In this document: piece after piece, positions 8,939 through 17,466 of the stretch | How the letters are laid out: each line of letters begins with the position of its first letter | Numbering within the stretch: the first letter of the stretch is position 1 | NCBI RefSeq assembly: GCF_000770305.1 | Contig: NZ_JNVB01000027.1 | Location: forward strand, 1 to 64,000 | Length of the DNA: 64,000 nucleotides | Reading direction: 5' to 3' | DNA from: Erwinia oleae | GTDB taxonomy: Bacteria > Pseudomonadota > Gammaproteobacteria > Enterobacterales > Enterobacteriaceae | Translations under genes and position numbers: made by a program | Notes under the pieces: generated by a model | Seen by the model: the letters and a program-made list of their open reading frames with translations, nothing else | Databases searched by the model: none | Told to the model about the DNA's origin: nothing

Positions 8939-9694
8939 CTACAGCGGCGCCATATTACTTTCCACTTCAAACAGTGCGGACACCAGCGTATCGGGATAGC
9001 GTGAAAGATTTTCCCGCTTAATGATCTCCTTCGCATAGCGCAGGTCGCCATCCTTAACCAGCGCAAAAATCAGGTTATGGGTAAAGTGGCTATCACGATA
9101 GCCGCGCAGGTAAACGGGCAGTAGCATCTGAATAGCCTGCGAATAGCGACGTTCGACTATATGCACCAGTGCCATGTTATTCATGACCTTTTCTTCTGGA
9201 TAGAAAGCATTACGCGCCTGCTCAAACGCGCCCATGGCCGTTTTCAACTCTCCTTTATTTGCCAGAATAACGCCGCGCAGATTCAGTGCTTCCGCATTAC
9301 CCGGCTCGCGCTGAGCAGCCATATTGATAAACTTCAGCGCGCTGTCATAATTTCGCTGCGCGATCAGGTTTTTTCCCTGAAGAAGATAGACCCGCGCGGC
9401 GGGCGATTTAAGTAGCGACTCTTTTAAATAATGCAGCGAGGAATTGTAATTACCGGCCAGATAGTAGTATTCCGCCAGGCGGAAGCGGACGTCAGGATCT
9501 TCTTTCTTTTTAAGCAGTTCGCGATTCTGTTGAATGAGCGCTTCGTAATTCTGCGTTTTAAGCAAAATTCGCTCTTTTTCGGCAATTTTTCTTGCCTCCC
9601 CACCGCTACTGCCGTCGGTGCGATAATGTGTTTGCGAACAGCCCGTAAGCATTAATAACAGCACAGCGAGAACAGGCAGCACTTTTTTATCCAT
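8939..9694 (-). CDS. tadD: Tad pilus lipoprotein TadD (TPR protein)
   Basis: A 251-residue lipoprotein. The lipobox L-T-G-C places the lipidated cysteine at residue 19. The rest is helical with tetratricopeptide-type repeats, for example RFRLAEYYYLAGNYNSSLHY, ALNLRGVILANKGELKTAMG and MNNMALVHIVERRYSQAIQM. Known role: TadD is an outer-membrane pilotin-like factor that helps the secretin RcpA. It overlaps tadC by 8 nt. Confidence 0.92.
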   Translation of the reverse strand: MDKKVLPVLAVLLLMLTGCSQTHYRTDGSSGGEARKIAEKERILLKTQNYEALIQQNRELLKKKEDPDVRFRLAEYYYLAGNYNSSLHYLKESLLKSPAARVYLLQGKNLIAQRNYDSALKFINMAAQREPGNAEALNLRGVILANKGELKTAMGAFEQARNAFYPEEKVMNNMALVHIVERRYSQAIQMLLPVYLRGYRDSHFTHNLIFALVKDGDLRYAKEIIKRENLSRYPDTLVSALFEVESNMAPL

Positions 9695-10532
9695 TTGACA
9701 GTACCCTCATAACGCCCGGAACGGCGACAACCACCACCACCGGAAACATAAAAAACAGAATAAGCGGCACGCTCATTTTTGCGCCCAGCTTGCCAATCTT
9801 TTCCTCGACGGCGAGGAGCTGAACTTCACGGATATCGCGCGACAGCGTGATCAACTGTTCATAGAGCGATGAGCCGTATTGCAGGCTTTGTTCAAGCGTG
9901 GCGCACAGCATGCGGTTTTCCTGTGAGGGCAGCTCCAGGTAGAAACGCTTCAAAGCATCACTCATGCCGCTGACCTCGGTTCTTTTGACCAGACGCTCAA
10001 GAAACGGCGTGAAGTCCGGGTTGATCCCGGCCATTTTTTCACTGAGAAAACGGAAAGACGCCTCCGGACTCATGCCGCACTGCACGCAGACTGCCAGCAG
10101 ATCCACCAGCCAGGGTATTTCACTGCTCATTTTTTTCACCCGGCGATTCACAATCATGCCGCGTATTTTGCCCGGCAGAACAATGGCAATGACCATCACG
10201 ATAACGGCGCTTAATACCAGGCTGGAATCATCCAGTTCAAGCGACAGCAGTAAATTGGCAAGACAGATAACCGTAATGCAGACCGCAGTTAATCCGGCTT
10301 TCCAGGACATATTACTGTCGAATCTACGCGCAATGCCGAGCAAAATATTCTTTTTCTCCAGAATCATTTCGGCTTCATGATTATTTTTTAGCTGCTGTAT
10401 TTTTTTCTCTTTGTTCTCTTCGGCAACAAAATTGATCAGGGCGGAAAGTCGCTTTATTCTTTGTTGCCGATAAAACATGACCGCCAGCAGCACGGTGCTG
10501 ATGAATATCAACAGAGCCAGTACAATTTTCAT
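9687..10532 (-). CDS. tadC: Tad inner-membrane platform protein TadC
   Basis: A 281-residue type II secretion F-domain membrane protein. One N-terminal helix, a pair of helices near 80-115 (TAVCITVICLANLLLSLEL and SAVIVMVIAIVLPG), a cytoplasmic F domain (WLVDLLAVCVQCGMSPEASF onward) and a C-terminal helix near 255-276. With TadB it forms the platform on which the TadA ATPase acts to build the Flp pilus. Gap to tadB 3 nt. Confidence 0.94.
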   Translation of the reverse strand: MKIVLALLIFISTVLLAVMFYRQQRIKRLSALINFVAEENKEKKIQQLKNNHEAEMILEKKNILLGIARRFDSNMSWKAGLTAVCITVICLANLLLSLELDDSSLVLSAVIVMVIAIVLPGKIRGMIVNRRVKKMSSEIPWLVDLLAVCVQCGMSPEASFRFLSEKMAGINPDFTPFLERLVKRTEVSGMSDALKRFYLELPSQENRMLCATLEQSLQYGSSLYEQLITLSRDIREVQLLAVEEKIGKLGAKMSVPLILFFMFPVVVVVAVPGVMRVLSNG

Positions 10533-10535
10533 TGC

Positions 10536-11465
10536 TCAAATCCCCCTCATCAGGAATTTAAGGATGGCTGCGCCGGTCAGTACGCTACCGAGCAGATAAT
10601 AGAGAATCACTTTGCCGTCTTCGTGATAAATAACGTACTCGAAGTCCTGCGGGTTGATAAATTTCAGTATTAACAGAAAAATAAACGGGATTGCCCCGGT
10701 GATTTTCGACGCCATGCGCATTTCTGAAGTCATCGACAGCATCTTTTTCTCCATTGCCACGCCGGTGGCAACGGATCGCTGTAGTTTGAGCAGCACCTCT
10801 TTTAAGCGTCCGCCGCCGCGCACGTTGAGCAGAATGGCCACAATGAAAAAGTAATATTCGCGATAGGGATAGTTCTGCCAGGAGTCGTGAAACACCTGAT
10901 CGGCATTTTCCCCCATATTCAGCCGTCGGCTGATCACGCCAAACTCATGGGCAAGCTTGCTGTCGCTGACCAGTGCGTAATCCGCCATCGCCTGGAGAAA
11001 CGTTCGGCCCGACGAGATCGCGCCGTTGAGCGTGGTTAACGCCTCGGAAAAATTGACGTTGAACTCTTTACGCCTGCGTTTGCTGAGAATAGCGAAGAAC
11101 ACCATATAAGCCGTGACGGCGCCCGCCGGTGCCACCCACATAAGCGGTAAGCCGACAAATTTGCTGTTAACCATGGTCACGCCGACCGCGCCAGCCGCAG
11201 GAATAAGGAGGTTGCGAACAAACAACTTTTTATCTTTGAAGTCCAGCACGTTAAGTAGCGTGTAGAGCCGGTCGGCCATCGCACGGCGCAGCCTGTCCAG
11301 CGCCACGTCAGACCGTTCCTGCTGCTGGTGGCTGAGCATCATATTTAACGATCTGACGCGCCTGCCCTGCCATGACGTTGCCTTCTGCGTCAGGTGGCGA
11401 CGCTGAAAAAGCACAAAAATGCAGAGAAAACCAAAAATGAGGATAAGAACAAAGAGGTTTCTCAT
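10536..11465 (-). CDS. tadB: Tad inner-membrane platform protein TadB
   Basis: A 309-residue paralogue of TadC with the same layout: N-terminal helix, helix pair about 90-130 (VGVTMVNSKFVGLPLMWVAP and AGAVTAYMVFFAIL), F domain (FSEALTTLNGAISSGRTFLQ, LNMGENADQVF, FFIVAILLNVRGGGRL) and C-terminal helices. It partners TadC and TadA in pilus assembly. Gap to tadA 6 nt. Confidence 0.94.
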   Translation of the reverse strand: MRNLFVLILIFGFLCIFVLFQRRHLTQKATSWQGRRVRSLNMMLSHQQQERSDVALDRLRRAMADRLYTLLNVLDFKDKKLFVRNLLIPAAGAVGVTMVNSKFVGLPLMWVAPAGAVTAYMVFFAILSKRRRKEFNVNFSEALTTLNGAISSGRTFLQAMADYALVSDSKLAHEFGVISRRLNMGENADQVFHDSWQNYPYREYYFFIVAILLNVRGGGRLKEVLLKLQRSVATGVAMEKKMLSMTSEMRMASKITGAIPFIFLLILKFINPQDFEYVIYHEDGKVILYYLLGSVLTGAAILKFLMRGI

Positions 11466-11471
11466 AATGGC

Positions 11472-12749
11472 TCAGCCAAATATCGTTTTAAGATAACCTT
11501 CACAACCATGCTCTACCGCCTTGCGGTAGACGGCCGATCGGCTTGAAAGGCCGGGCGTCACGAACTTACCGGACACCTTGCCGCCGGACCCGGTGCTGTG
11601 ATCCACCTCATAAGTGAAAATGTCCTGAAGCACGATGGTTTCTCCTTCCTGGCCCATAATTTCACTGATATGGGTAATTTTTCGTGAGCCGTCATGCAGG
11701 CGCGACGCCTGCACAATCAGGTTCACCGCCGAACTGATATTGCGGCGGATCGCTTCTATCGGCAGGCTGAGATTCGCCATCATCACCATGTTTTCCATAC
11801 GCGACAGCGCGTCACGCGGCGTATTGGCATGCAGCGTGGTCATTGAGCCGTCGTGACCGGTGTTCATCGCCTGAAGCATTTCAAAAGTCTCGCCGCCGCG
11901 GCACTCACCAACGATGATCCTGTCGGGGCGCATACGCAGGGTGTTGATCATCAGCTCGCGCATGCTCACCATGCCGCTGTTTTCCACCCCCGCCATGCGC
12001 GTTTCCAGTCGTACCACGTGCGGCTGCTGTAGCTTGAGTTCTGCCGCATCTTCCAGAGTGATAATGCGTTCGTCGTTGCCGATATGCTGGGAAAGCGCGT
12101 TAAGCAGCGTGGTTTTGCCCGAACCGGTGCCGCCAGAGATAACAATATTCACCTGACAGCGCGCCGCAACGGAGAGGAAGTTGGCCATCCGCTCATCCAT
12201 TGAGCCCCACGCCACCAGGTCATGAAAGGTGCGCGACACTTTGCTGAATTTACGAATTGAAATTGAGGTGCCATCCAGTGCGATAGGACCGATCACCACG
12301 TTCAGACGGCTGCCGTCGGTCATACGTGCATCAACCAGCGGCTGGGATTCGTCAATGCGCCGCCCGACGCGCGCTACCAGCCGTTTGGCGATCTCAGTAA
12401 GCTGATCGTTGTCGATAAAACGTTTGTTGGTTTTTACCAGCTTGCCGCCGGTTTCCACAAAAATATTGTCCGGCCCGTTAACCAGCACGTCGCTGATGCT
12501 GCTGTCTTCCATCAGTTCACGCAGCGGCCCCACGCCAGTGATTTCATCAGCGATAGCCGTTGCGAGTATCTGCATCTCTTCTGACGGCAGATAGCGGTTG
12601 GTTTCCAGACCGACCTGTTGGATTACGCCAGCCACCTCTTTTACCAGCGCGGTACGATCCGTAAGCAGACGATCGATCATATCCAAATCGAGGCGCGGCA
12701 GTACCGAAGCGCGCATTCCGCGCATTAACTCATCATACTGACTTTTCAT
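11472..12749 (-). CDS. tadA: Tad pilus assembly ATPase TadA (CpaF family)
   Basis: A 425-residue secretion ATPase that powers Flp pilus extension (and in some species retraction). Visible motifs in order: Walker A GGTGSGKT (206-213), Asp box TLEDAAEL (231-238), Walker B RPDRIIVGECRGGE (274-287), His box GHDGSMTTLHANT (298-310). The N-terminal domain (1-150) is the CpaF type. All catalytic residues are present. It lies between tadZ and tadB with 3- and 6-nt gaps. Confidence 0.97.
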   Translation of the reverse strand: MKSQYDELMRGMRASVLPRLDLDMIDRLLTDRTALVKEVAGVIQQVGLETNRYLPSEEMQILATAIADEITGVGPLRELMEDSSISDVLVNGPDNIFVETGGKLVKTNKRFIDNDQLTEIAKRLVARVGRRIDESQPLVDARMTDGSRLNVVIGPIALDGTSISIRKFSKVSRTFHDLVAWGSMDERMANFLSVAARCQVNIVISGGTGSGKTTLLNALSQHIGNDERIITLEDAAELKLQQPHVVRLETRMAGVENSGMVSMRELMINTLRMRPDRIIVGECRGGETFEMLQAMNTGHDGSMTTLHANTPRDALSRMENMVMMANLSLPIEAIRRNISSAVNLIVQASRLHDGSRKITHISEIMGQEGETIVLQDIFTYEVDHSTGSGGKVSGKFVTPGLSSRSAVYRKAVEHGCEGYLKTIFG

Positions 12750-12752
12750 CGA

Positions 12753-13877
12753 TTATCGCTTCCTGCGAATCAGACTGAATAAACTGCGGGCGCTGCCCGC
12801 CTGAGGACTATTTTCCCGGCGCCCCAGGGCGAGATGGGTTAACTGCGCGATCAGCTCGTTGTTTTTGCCGCTGAATTCCAGCGGACTGGCCGGATCGCCG
12901 GTTTTTTTAATCCACGGGATGGCGATATCCACCGGTTGTCCAATCAGGCTGCCGGCTTCCTGAGAGGTGATCGCGCCTGCAATACGCGGTTGCGCTTCGT
13001 TAAAGCAGACAAAAATTTTCTTCACGCCGCTCCCGCTGTTCTGCAAATGCTGGTTGTAATCGACAACCTTTTTCGCGTTACGGACAGAGGCCAGATCGTG
13101 ATTGCAGACCAGGATCACGCAGTGCGTGTGGTTCAGCGCGTGCTCTATTTCATTCACTTCCGCATTGTGAACTGGGTGGTCAAAAAGTACGAAATCATAG
13201 GTTTCGTACAAAGGCAGCGTGAAATCCCAGCGATGCTCGCGCTGCTCGTAAAGCGCAAAGAGATTCTCCTGAAGCTTGATGACGTCGCTGGTGATGTCGC
13301 CGCGGGCGATAAGGTCGAGATTGCGCGTGCCGCCCGCGCCCTGCACCAACAGCAGCGAACTTTGTCGTACCTGCACCAGCTTTTTTGCCAGATGGTAGCT
13401 CAGCGTCGAATTACCCACGCCGCCTTTACAGCCCAGCATGCTGATTTTCAACGACGAACGGTTCATCTGTATGCGATCGATTTGCCTGTCGAGAATTTGT
13501 CCCAGCTTCGGCATCTGATCGGGATGGTAAAAAATGTAGTAAATGCCTTTCGCCTGTAGCGTGGACGCCAGCAGCAGCGAATCGATATTGCCTATCGCAA
13601 TGCAGCTGGTCTCTTTGGATAACAGCAGCTCAATTCTGTCGAGAAACCGCTCGCACTCCTCTACACTCTGCACATCAAAAATAAAATAGCTGATTTCACC
13701 GCTGAGCTTTTTCGTATCAAATGCGTCAGGGCTGACCTGATGCTTATCCAGTCGGCCCGCGCCACGCATCTCAAACTGCGTAGTTACGCTGTTGATCACC
13801 TCGGTACGGGGAGAGATCAGAACAGAGATCGGCTCTTCCTTTTCGCTCTTATCTTTTGCCGTTTGAAAAAGCAGCAT
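12753..13877 (-). CDS. tadZ: Tad pilus localisation ATPase TadZ (MinD/ParA-like)
   Basis: A 374-residue protein with an N-terminal receiver-like region (1-135) and a C-terminal MinD/ParA-type ATPase domain. The deviant Walker A reads C-KGGVGNST (K151 to T158). The first, signature lysine is kept but the second position, normally Lys, is Asn156. Known role: TadZ marks the cell pole and recruits the other Tad proteins. Loss of the P-loop lysine suggests weak or no ATP hydrolysis; atypical Walker boxes are known in this family. 18 nt after rcpB. Confidence 0.92.
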   Translation of the reverse strand: MLLFQTAKDKSEKEEPISVLISPRTEVINSVTTQFEMRGAGRLDKHQVSPDAFDTKKLSGEISYFIFDVQSVEECERFLDRIELLLSKETSCIAIGNIDSLLLASTLQAKGIYYIFYHPDQMPKLGQILDRQIDRIQMNRSSLKISMLGCKGGVGNSTLSYHLAKKLVQVRQSSLLLVQGAGGTRNLDLIARGDITSDVIKLQENLFALYEQREHRWDFTLPLYETYDFVLFDHPVHNAEVNEIEHALNHTHCVILVCNHDLASVRNAKKVVDYNQHLQNSGSGVKKIFVCFNEAQPRIAGAITSQEAGSLIGQPVDIAIPWIKKTGDPASPLEFSGKNNELIAQLTHLALGRRENSPQAGSARSLFSLIRRKR

Positions 13878-13895
13878 GGCGTCGTTCCCTCAACG

Positions 13896-14342
13896 TTAAA
13901 AAACAACTTTCTGCCTGTCGCGAAGTGACATAAAAAGATTATTTTCACTGGCGCAGCCCACTGTTTCATCCGTATTAAAGGCGTAATACTGACGGTGATA
14001 GTCACAGGTATAAGGAAATCTGGCCCGCTCCAGTGAGACAACGAGCAATGCGCCAGCCTCTTTTTTTCCGCCCGGATACTGTTTATCCATAATAATATCG
14101 CTGGCCGCGACGCCTGCTTTAATCAACGCTTGTTTAAGCTGACTGGCTAAACTATCCGCCTCGTTACGCAGCCATGAAACGCGTACGGTTCCACTGAGAA
14201 ACTGATACTGGCTCACCACCTCGGCGGAAAGTATTTCCCGATCGATATCGTTGCGGCTGTAGAGCGTAAACTCGCTGACATTACTGGCGCTCGCCATAAC
14301 CGTCCACAGCAGCGTGGTAATAAAAATAAGTATTTTTTGCAT
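13896..14342 (-). CDS. rcpB: Tad outer-membrane accessory protein RcpB (CpaD-like)
   Basis: A 148-residue exported protein with a signal peptide (MQKILIFITTLLWTVMASAS). The mature part has the EILSAEVVSQY and V-R-V-S-W-L-R segments and two cysteines (YTCDYH and VGCASEN) that could pair. Named mainly by position between the secretin rcpA and tadZ, where rcpB/cpaD is expected. Members of this family help the secretin gate or localise. Overall sequence is poorly conserved, so confidence in the exact family is moderate. Confidence 0.75.
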   Translation of the reverse strand: MQKILIFITTLLWTVMASASNVSEFTLYSRNDIDREILSAEVVSQYQFLSGTVRVSWLRNEADSLASQLKQALIKAGVAASDIIMDKQYPGGKKEAGALLVVSLERARFPYTCDYHRQYYAFNTDETVGCASENNLFMSLRDRQKVVF

Positions 14343-14354
14343 GGTGGTTATTCC

Positions 14355-15686
14355 TTAATAAATGAACCCACTCTCTTCCATGAACTGAACCACCTCACGG
14401 TGCCCTTTATTTTTAACCAGTGCGTTAATATTAAAGAAGCGCTCAAGCATGGTGCTGCGCACATAGCCCGGCAGCATCACGTTGCGCGGAGAAACCGGCC
14501 TGACCAGATTTACCGTAGCAATCATCACCAGTTCAGTGCGCTCGCGCTGCGATTCGGTGTGGCGAAAGAGTGCGCCGAGAATTGGCACATCGCCAATAAA
14601 AGGTATTTTCGACAACGACTCTCTTTCCGATTCGCTGAGCAGTCCGCCCAAAACAAAGCTTTCGCCATCGGCCAGTTCAATTGTGGTGCGCGCCTTGCGC
14701 GATCTGAGCGTCGGTACACTTAAGATTTGCCCGTCAACAGAGCTGACTTCCTGTGCCAGCGTAAGCTTCACCTTTTGGCTGCTCTCAACCTTTGCGGCGA
14801 CAAACATTTTCACACCGAACTCTTTATAGGTGACTTCGGTGCCGTTATCGGTGCGCGTAATAATTGGCAGCTCGCCGCCTACCAGAAAATCTGCCGTTTC
14901 GCCGGATAAAACCGAGAGATTAGGTTCTGCCAGTACGCGCGCCAGCGATTCATTGCCGATAGCATGAATAACGCTTACCAGGCTGTTGGCATCAAACTTA
15001 AATCTGCTGAGCAAAAACTCCCCCACCTGCGAGGTCGCTTTCCAGTCAATACCGAGGTTGTCCGCATAGGATTTATTTATTTCAACCAGGGTGATTTTGA
15101 CATTAACCTGATTCGCAACCGGCAGCCTCATGCGATTTTGCAGCTTCTTAAAGCTGATATAGTCGACGTATTTCAAATCGACATCGATATTAAAACCAGA
15201 AGGATCGTTGTTTTTAAGCTGTGTCTTCAGCGCTTCACGTTCCAGGTCGAGCGCTTCGCCCACCATCAGATGAATGGCATCACGGATCTCTTCGTCGGCT
15301 GCCGTCCCGCCCAAGATATAGTTATTGCCCACCTTTTTTAATTCAATCTGGCTGCCGGGAAATTCATCCTGTACCTGTTGAGCAAGGCGGCCGATTAATG
15401 GATCAACCAGAATCGTGATGCTACGGCTTTTACCCGACTGAATGAGCAACAGTTCTCCGCGTCCGTTGGACACGCCGTAAACCACCACTTCGCGATCGCC
15501 AATCACCTGATAATCGACCACGTCCGGGTTAGAGGTAAATACGGTATCAATACTCTCGCTGACCTTAACCGTTCTCGCCCCGCCCTTTTCAAGATAAATG
15601 GTTTCGGCATGAACCAACCCGCTGGAAACGATTATCAGCAGCCCGGTCAGGAACAATAATCCATTGAGCTTAAAGCACCTTCTCAT
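14355..15686 (-). CDS. rcpA: Tad pilus secretin RcpA (CpaC family)
   Basis: A 443-residue outer-membrane secretin with an N-terminal signal peptide (about 1-27). Then comes the pilus/flagellum N-domain (YLEKGGARTVKVSESIDTVF), a short BON-like segment and the secretin core, including VLAEPNLSVLSGETADFLVG and GGLLSESERESLSKIPFIGD followed by the VPILGALFR signature. It forms the channel through which the Flp pilus leaves the cell. It overlaps rcpC by 4 nt. Confidence 0.96.
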   Translation of the reverse strand: MRRCFKLNGLLFLTGLLIIVSSGLVHAETIYLEKGGARTVKVSESIDTVFTSNPDVVDYQVIGDREVVVYGVSNGRGELLLIQSGKSRSITILVDPLIGRLAQQVQDEFPGSQIELKKVGNNYILGGTAADEEIRDAIHLMVGEALDLEREALKTQLKNNDPSGFNIDVDLKYVDYISFKKLQNRMRLPVANQVNVKITLVEINKSYADNLGIDWKATSQVGEFLLSRFKFDANSLVSVIHAIGNESLARVLAEPNLSVLSGETADFLVGGELPIITRTDNGTEVTYKEFGVKMFVAAKVESSQKVKLTLAQEVSSVDGQILSVPTLRSRKARTTIELADGESFVLGGLLSESERESLSKIPFIGDVPILGALFRHTESQRERTELVMIATVNLVRPVSPRNVMLPGYVRSTMLERFFNINALVKNKGHREVVQFMEESGFIY

Positions 15687-16435
15687 CCTGCATTTCTCCC
15701 GCGGATTTCCGTAATCGTTTCAGGAATAGAGACGCGGCCGCTTACGGCCGTGACCGGCGCGTTTGCCGGATAAGCCAGCAGTTCGCCCATATGGCTGAGC
15801 GTTTGTAAGGTGGATTTGTCTTCACTGTTCAGCTCGATAGAAATCTGGGCACGGGCGCCGCCTTTGCCGTTGAGCACGTCGCCAATGTCGCTTTGTGTGA
15901 GGGCGTTAAAGCGCTTATTGCTTAACAGCTTAATGACTTTTACCACGGATTTTGCGATGGGCTTCCCTTCGCGATCGACAAGGCTTTTACTCTGTCCCCG
16001 GCCGTCTTTGAGAATGTAATAGCGCAAATAGATATCAATCAGCTCACCCTTTTTCAGTTCGGCTACCGGCAGGCTGTCTTCCTGATTGAGGACGATCTGA
16101 TAAAGAAAATGATCCTGCTTTTTTTCAAATTTAACCGGCATCGGAAGCGTAATAGCGTTCAGCGTTATCACTGCACCCTGAGCAATATCCTCAGCGGCAA
16201 CGTAGCCCTCCAGGCTTTCCGGCATTTTTTCCGACGTTTCATTACTGTCTGGCGTTTTAGTGGTGCGCGTCCAGTTTTCCGTGGTCAGCGCCTCGCCTTT
16301 TTTCAGCGCCTTGCTGGCGGTATAAACGGTCACGGTTTGCGCTTCCTGTATCTCATCGCCCGAAAAGAGCAGCAGTCCGCATACGCCCACAACCAGCAGC
16401 AAAACGGCGATAATCATTAATAATCTCTGGTTCAT
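15683..16435 (-). CDS. rcpC: Tad pilus assembly protein RcpC (CpaB family)
   Basis: A 250-residue protein with one N-terminal membrane helix (residues 5-25) followed by a periplasmic SAF-like domain (VYTASKALKKGEALTTENWT, then VAAEDIAQGAVITLNAIT). CpaB/RcpC proteins work with the secretin in the periplasm and outer membrane and influence pilin stability. Start and stop overlap its neighbours (4 nt each), indicating tight coupling in the operon. Confidence 0.92.
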   Translation of the reverse strand: MNQRLLMIIAVLLLVVGVCGLLLFSGDEIQEAQTVTVYTASKALKKGEALTTENWTRTTKTPDSNETSEKMPESLEGYVAAEDIAQGAVITLNAITLPMPVKFEKKQDHFLYQIVLNQEDSLPVAELKKGELIDIYLRYYILKDGRGQSKSLVDREGKPIAKSVVKVIKLLSNKRFNALTQSDIGDVLNGKGGARAQISIELNSEDKSTLQTLSHMGELLAYPANAPVTAVSGRVSIPETITEIRGRNAG

Positions 16436-16878
16436 GCTGGTACCCTGAGCAGAAGAGACGTTGCCAGGTATCCGCTTACGATAGCGATCCCATATGGGAG
16501 GTTTTTCTTATTTTTTCTGCCGTAAAAGCGTGATGAAAAAAAGTTGAGGATAAAAATAATAAAAATAAGCGGCAGTCCGGCCAGCGCTGTGGAAAACAAA
16601 AAAGCCAGCGTGGTTTCAGCATCGAAAGAGAGCGCAAGCGCAGCCATCAGCTTAATATCTCCGGCTCCGATAATATTAAACAAACTCAGAAAAAACCCTC
16701 CCAATAATATGCACAGTGCGGGTAGCCAGAAACAACCGGCGGGAGAAAAAAAACTGCCTCCGGCACAGAGAAATGCAACAAGCAGCGTGGTGTGATTTCT
16801 GATTATTCTGTAACGCGCATCGGTATAACAGACATCAATAAATAACGGAACCAGTAAGATGAACAGCCATCCTGCCAT
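16432..16878 (-). CDS. tadV: Flp prepilin peptidase TadV (CpaA family)
   Basis: A 148-residue polytopic aspartic protease. The two catalytic aspartates of the family are visible: D20 in Y-T-D-A-R-Y-R-I-I-R-N and D74 in the GAGD motif. At this length it is the short peptidase form without the methyltransferase domain of PilD. It matures Flp1 and the pseudopilins TadE/TadF. Placed 35 nt after flp. Confidence 0.95.
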   Translation of the reverse strand: MAGWLFILLVPLFIDVCYTDARYRIIRNHTTLLVAFLCAGGSFFSPAGCFWLPALCILLGGFFLSLFNIIGAGDIKLMAALALSFDAETTLAFLFSTALAGLPLIFIIFILNFFSSRFYGRKNKKNLPYGIAIVSGYLATSLLLRVPA

Positions 16879-16913
16879 ACAAAACCCACCACGCTTATAG
16901 AATTAATTACTGA

Positions 16914-17159
16914 TTATTTTTGCGAGCCAGTACCGTTCAGAGCGTCAGTCAGAGAATCAAACTTAGACTTAAGCGCGGAGGTAAAATTGCCCTCATCACC
17001 AAAGATTGACATCAGCGCAGCGGTAACCGCAACGGCGATAACAGCATATTCAATTGCCGTCACGCCATCCTGCTTATTAATAAATTTCACTATGCTCTGG
17101 CGCGCGTCGGAGACGATATTTGACGTTTTCATACATGACAGAAGGATCATGTCTTTCAT
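16914..17159 (-). CDS. flp: Flp/Fap major pilin precursor
   Basis: An 81-residue prepilin. The Flp motif is clear: cleavage after G32, then V-T-A-I-E-Y with Glu at +5 and Tyr at +6, followed by the hydrophobic helix AVIAVAVTAALMSIFG. The mature pilin would be 49 residues. The ATG at 17159 has AAGGA at a good distance; ATG codons further in (for example at residue 10) have weaker sites. First gene of the tad operon. Only one flp gene is present, whereas some loci carry two. Confidence 0.94.
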   Translation of the reverse strand: MKDMILLSCMKTSNIVSDARQSIVKFINKQDGVTAIEYAVIAVAVTAALMSIFGDEGNFTSALKSKFDSLTDALNGTGSQK

Positions 17160-17466
17160 AATAATTTCCTTATCAGATTGTTATAAATAAATGCTACCTG
17201 TTCAATGAGGAACAAACCCTGTTCGCAGCTTTGTCGTGTCAGATAGTACCCAGGAACAGAGGCAGGGCAAAGATACAGTACAGAAAAATATTTCAGACAC
17301 AATAAAACGCCAGACGTGACAGCGATAACATCTCTGCCGATTGCAGCAGAGAGTTCATTGCATAATTACGTTACGTGCAACCCTAATTAAAAAAACGAGG
17401 AAATAAGAATGTATTGCCATTGGTAATTTTAAAAGACAAAATCCATAAAAACGGGAGGAATAATAA
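17160..17466. promoter_or_regulatory. Divergent control region flp / MocR-type regulator
   Basis: A 307-bp region without genes, moderately AT-rich. It contains a dyad TCTCTGC (17331-17337)-N8-GCAGAGA (17346-17352). Next to it are TTGCA (17357-17361)-N13-TGCAA (17375-17379) and a TTACG direct repeat. These symmetrical elements are plausible operators for the adjacent regulator or for other control of the pilus operon. Dyads seen; function inferred. Confidence 0.5.
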
